Positions 52,551 through 53,894 of a DNA stretch of 53,894 nt are shown here, piece by piece. The position numbers and the translations under genes were made by a program. Source of the stretch: Acidobacteriota bacterium (GTDB taxonomy: Bacteria; Acidobacteriota; Terriglobia; Bryobacterales; Bryobacteraceae); contig JAPKYX010000141.1 in assembly GCA_026394075.1 (NCBI GenBank), forward strand, positions 1 to 53,894. Reading direction: 5' to 3'. Within the stretch, counting starts at the first letter, position 1, and every line of letters starts with the position of its first letter. The notes beneath the pieces were generated by a model. It did not search any database. It worked only from the letters and a program-made list of their open reading frames with translations, and was not told the DNA's origin.

Positions 52551-53753
52551 CTAGGCGAGCCTCAACCACTCCCGAGCCGCACGATAGATCGCCGTCAGCG
52601 GCAAACGCTCACCCGCGCTCAGCGGAAAATCCGGCGGCGCGATGAGATGCATCTCGTCCATGCCTTCGGCCAGGAACAGATACGCCGTGTTGTTACGGTA
52701 CTCGACATACTTGCCCGCTTCTTGAAACACGTACTGGTAGAAGATCTCCAGATCGACGTACGAGCCCAACATGTCCGCCTGCGTCGGGATCGCCGTTGCC
52801 TTATCCTGATCCTCAAAAATCAGCAGACTGCTGAACGGCTTCACCTTGTTGCGGATGCCGAAGCTGGCCACTAATAGCGATGGCTTGGCGCGGCGGATGG
52901 CTTGGACCGTGGCCCATTCCACAAACGTGTTGTTGACCAGCAGCGTGCCGTTCCCGGCCAGCAGCGTGGCGCGCACGAACTCCGACATCACCGGATCGCG
53001 CGAATACTCCGCATCACGCGGCTGCAATGTTTTCAGCTTCTCGCCCAACTGCCGTGGGCCCCGGACTTCGCCTTTCTCGGCGATCTTCTGCACTTCCTCC
53101 ATCAGCCGCTGGCGGTACACGCTCAGCTTCTCGTAGCTCAGCTCCGTGGCTTTGTTGGCGCACCCCGCCAGCACTTCGCCCGTCTCAACCGACCACGCAC
53201 TATAAGGCCCGCGAGCCGCCGCGCAGAGATCCAGCAAGCTACCGGCCAGATCGGGCACCGGCTTACCGGTGAGCGCCAGCGGTACATAGTGCGCCAAGTC
53301 ATCCGGCACGGCGAGCGAGACGCGGCGGCCCCGCCCCTTCAAACGCGTCCACATCCGGTCGGGCCCCACCGGCAAGTCCGCCGGAGCCAGCACCATCACC
53401 AGTCGCGGTTGCCCCTTGGCGGCCAACTCGCCATCCAGCACCGGATTGATCTGATCAAAGATCTGTGTGATCACGCGCCGCCACTCCGGGTAAAGCGCGT
53501 TGCGGTTCAGAAAGTCGACCTGCTGCAGCGTGAACCGTCCGCGCGGCCACGTCTGCGGCGTAACGCCCATGCGGGGTTCCAGTTCGGCCAAGGGCGCAAA
53601 CAGCGCCGCCGGTATCTTTTCGAGATATGCGCCCAGCCGCTCAAAGTAGGCCTGCTCGGCGGGGAACAGCGACTCCCAGCCGCGCAATTGCTCATTGAAG
53701 TAGGCGGCAAAAGTGACCGGGACGTGCGCGAAGTCGAAGCGGGGAACAGCCAT
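52551..53753 (-). CDS. conserved hypothetical protein, family not recognised
   Basis: A 400-aa soluble-looking protein without signal peptide or membrane segments. It starts MAVPRFDFAHVPVTF; later stretches are RLVMVLAPADLPVGPDRMW, a YVPLALTGKPVPDL segment, NGTLLVNNTFVEWATVQAIRR, FGIRNKVKPFSSLLIFEDQ and FYQYVFQEAGKYVEYR. Codon use is like the neighbours, so it is a real gene. The order suggests alpha/beta domains, but I assign no function. It follows the truncated gene at the window end by five bases and is its operon partner; it converges on the D-aminoacylase with 12 bp between. Confidence 0.8.
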   Translation of the reverse strand: MAVPRFDFAHVPVTFAAYFNEQLRGWESLFPAEQAYFERLGAYLEKIPAALFAPLAELEPRMGVTPQTWPRGRFTLQQVDFLNRNALYPEWRRVITQIFDQINPVLDGELAAKGQPRLVMVLAPADLPVGPDRMWTRLKGRGRRVSLAVPDDLAHYVPLALTGKPVPDLAGSLLDLCAAARGPYSAWSVETGEVLAGCANKATELSYEKLSVYRQRLMEEVQKIAEKGEVRGPRQLGEKLKTLQPRDAEYSRDPVMSEFVRATLLAGNGTLLVNNTFVEWATVQAIRRAKPSLLVASFGIRNKVKPFSSLLIFEDQDKATAIPTQADMLGSYVDLEIFYQYVFQEAGKYVEYRNNTAYLFLAEGMDEMHLIAPPDFPLSAGERLPLTAIYRAAREWLRLA

Positions 53754-53758
53754 GTTGC

Positions 53759-53894
53759 CTAAATCAAAATCTGGCGCGCCGGCTGCCCGGCCAACCCTTC
53801 GGGCGTCAAGTCGCGGATGGCCGCCGCCGTGGCCGCCACATCGATATGCCGGATCGGCTTATCAGTCGCGCCTTTGGTGACGCCCGCGCCCAGC
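53759..53894 (-). CDS. 3' end of a gene cut by the window, possibly phosphatase/sulfatase-like
   Basis: Only the last 44 codons are present: LGAGVTKGATDKPIRHIDVAA, a TAAAIRDL segment, then GLAGQPARQILI and TAG. The pattern of a Gly-rich strand, xHIDVAATxAAI and GQPxxxIL resembles the end of alkaline phosphatase or sulfatase superfamily proteins, in which the D of the DVAAT helix marks a late conserved segment. Evidence is thin because the active site lies outside. It is upstream of the unrecognised protein with five bases between. Confidence 0.55.
   Translation of the reverse strand, partial: LGAGVTKGATDKPIRHIDVAATAAAIRDLTPEGLAGQPARQILI

Overview
The window is GC-rich, densely coded chromosomal DNA with no rRNA, tRNA, CRISPR array, transposase or phage genes that I can see. 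Gene content suggests an Acidobacteriota genome near Bryobacterales/Solibacteraceae: an Oar-like TonB-dependent receptor with an N-terminal carboxypeptidase-regulatory domain, secreted TPR and lipoproteins, Uma2 nuclease, and a NodU-type carbamoyltransferase next to gltX. This placement is inferred from gene families, not from a marker tree.

Layout. 1-2.6 kb: two divergent glycosyltransferases. 2.6-11.1 kb: a minus-strand operon of a SulP anion transporter, DabA (DUF2309) and two NuoL/M-like membrane subunits, a predicted inorganic-carbon uptake locus, with a porin divergent from it. dabA is frameshifted about 200 residues before its end. 11.1-12.7 kb: a NarL-type response regulator and its kinase. 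12.7-17.7 kb: Uma2 nuclease, then purQ-purL-purF. 17.7-23.1 kb: DUF169 protein, lipoprotein, secreted TPR protein, guanine-deaminase-like enzyme, CitE-like lyase and purine nucleoside permease. 23.2-27.8 kb: TonB receptor and a frameshifted gamma-glutamyltransferase. 27.9-31.8 kb: ankyrin protein and an accessory patch of lower GC with an AbiJ-NTD3/PD-(D/E)xK nuclease coupled to a macro/PARG-like protein, plus an orphan HicB. 31.8-35.5 kb: rsmA, gltX, carbamoyltransferase. 35.5-39.2 kb: a kai operon whose first gene is a PAS protein with a KaiA/RsbU-like C-terminal domain, followed by kaiB, kaiC with all three phosphorylation-site residues, and a lipoprotein. 39.2-45.6 kb: DUF4440 remnant, MidA-type methyltransferase, a 29-residue Lys/Ala-rich protein with its own promoter and terminator, RlpA, a sigma-54 activator, a receiver/degenerate-GGDEF protein, a glycosyltransferase and a D-threonine-aldolase-like enzyme. 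45.7-52.5 kb: aminotransferase, GlcD-GlcF fusion, dicarboxylate carrier and D-aminoacylase. 52.6-53.9 kb: an unrecognised protein and the 3' end of a gene cut by the window edge.

The strongest leads are (1) the KaiA-like/KaiB/KaiC operon outside Cyanobacteria, (2) the nuclease plus macro-like pair as a possible defence system, (3) the DAB+SulP+porin locus in an apparent heterotroph, and (4) a recurrent scar of short exact tandem duplications (4, 10, 17 and 23 bp) whose removal restores a reading frame or the ancestral gene junction, together with two probable small deletions. Whether these indels are real mutations or assembly errors must be settled from reads.
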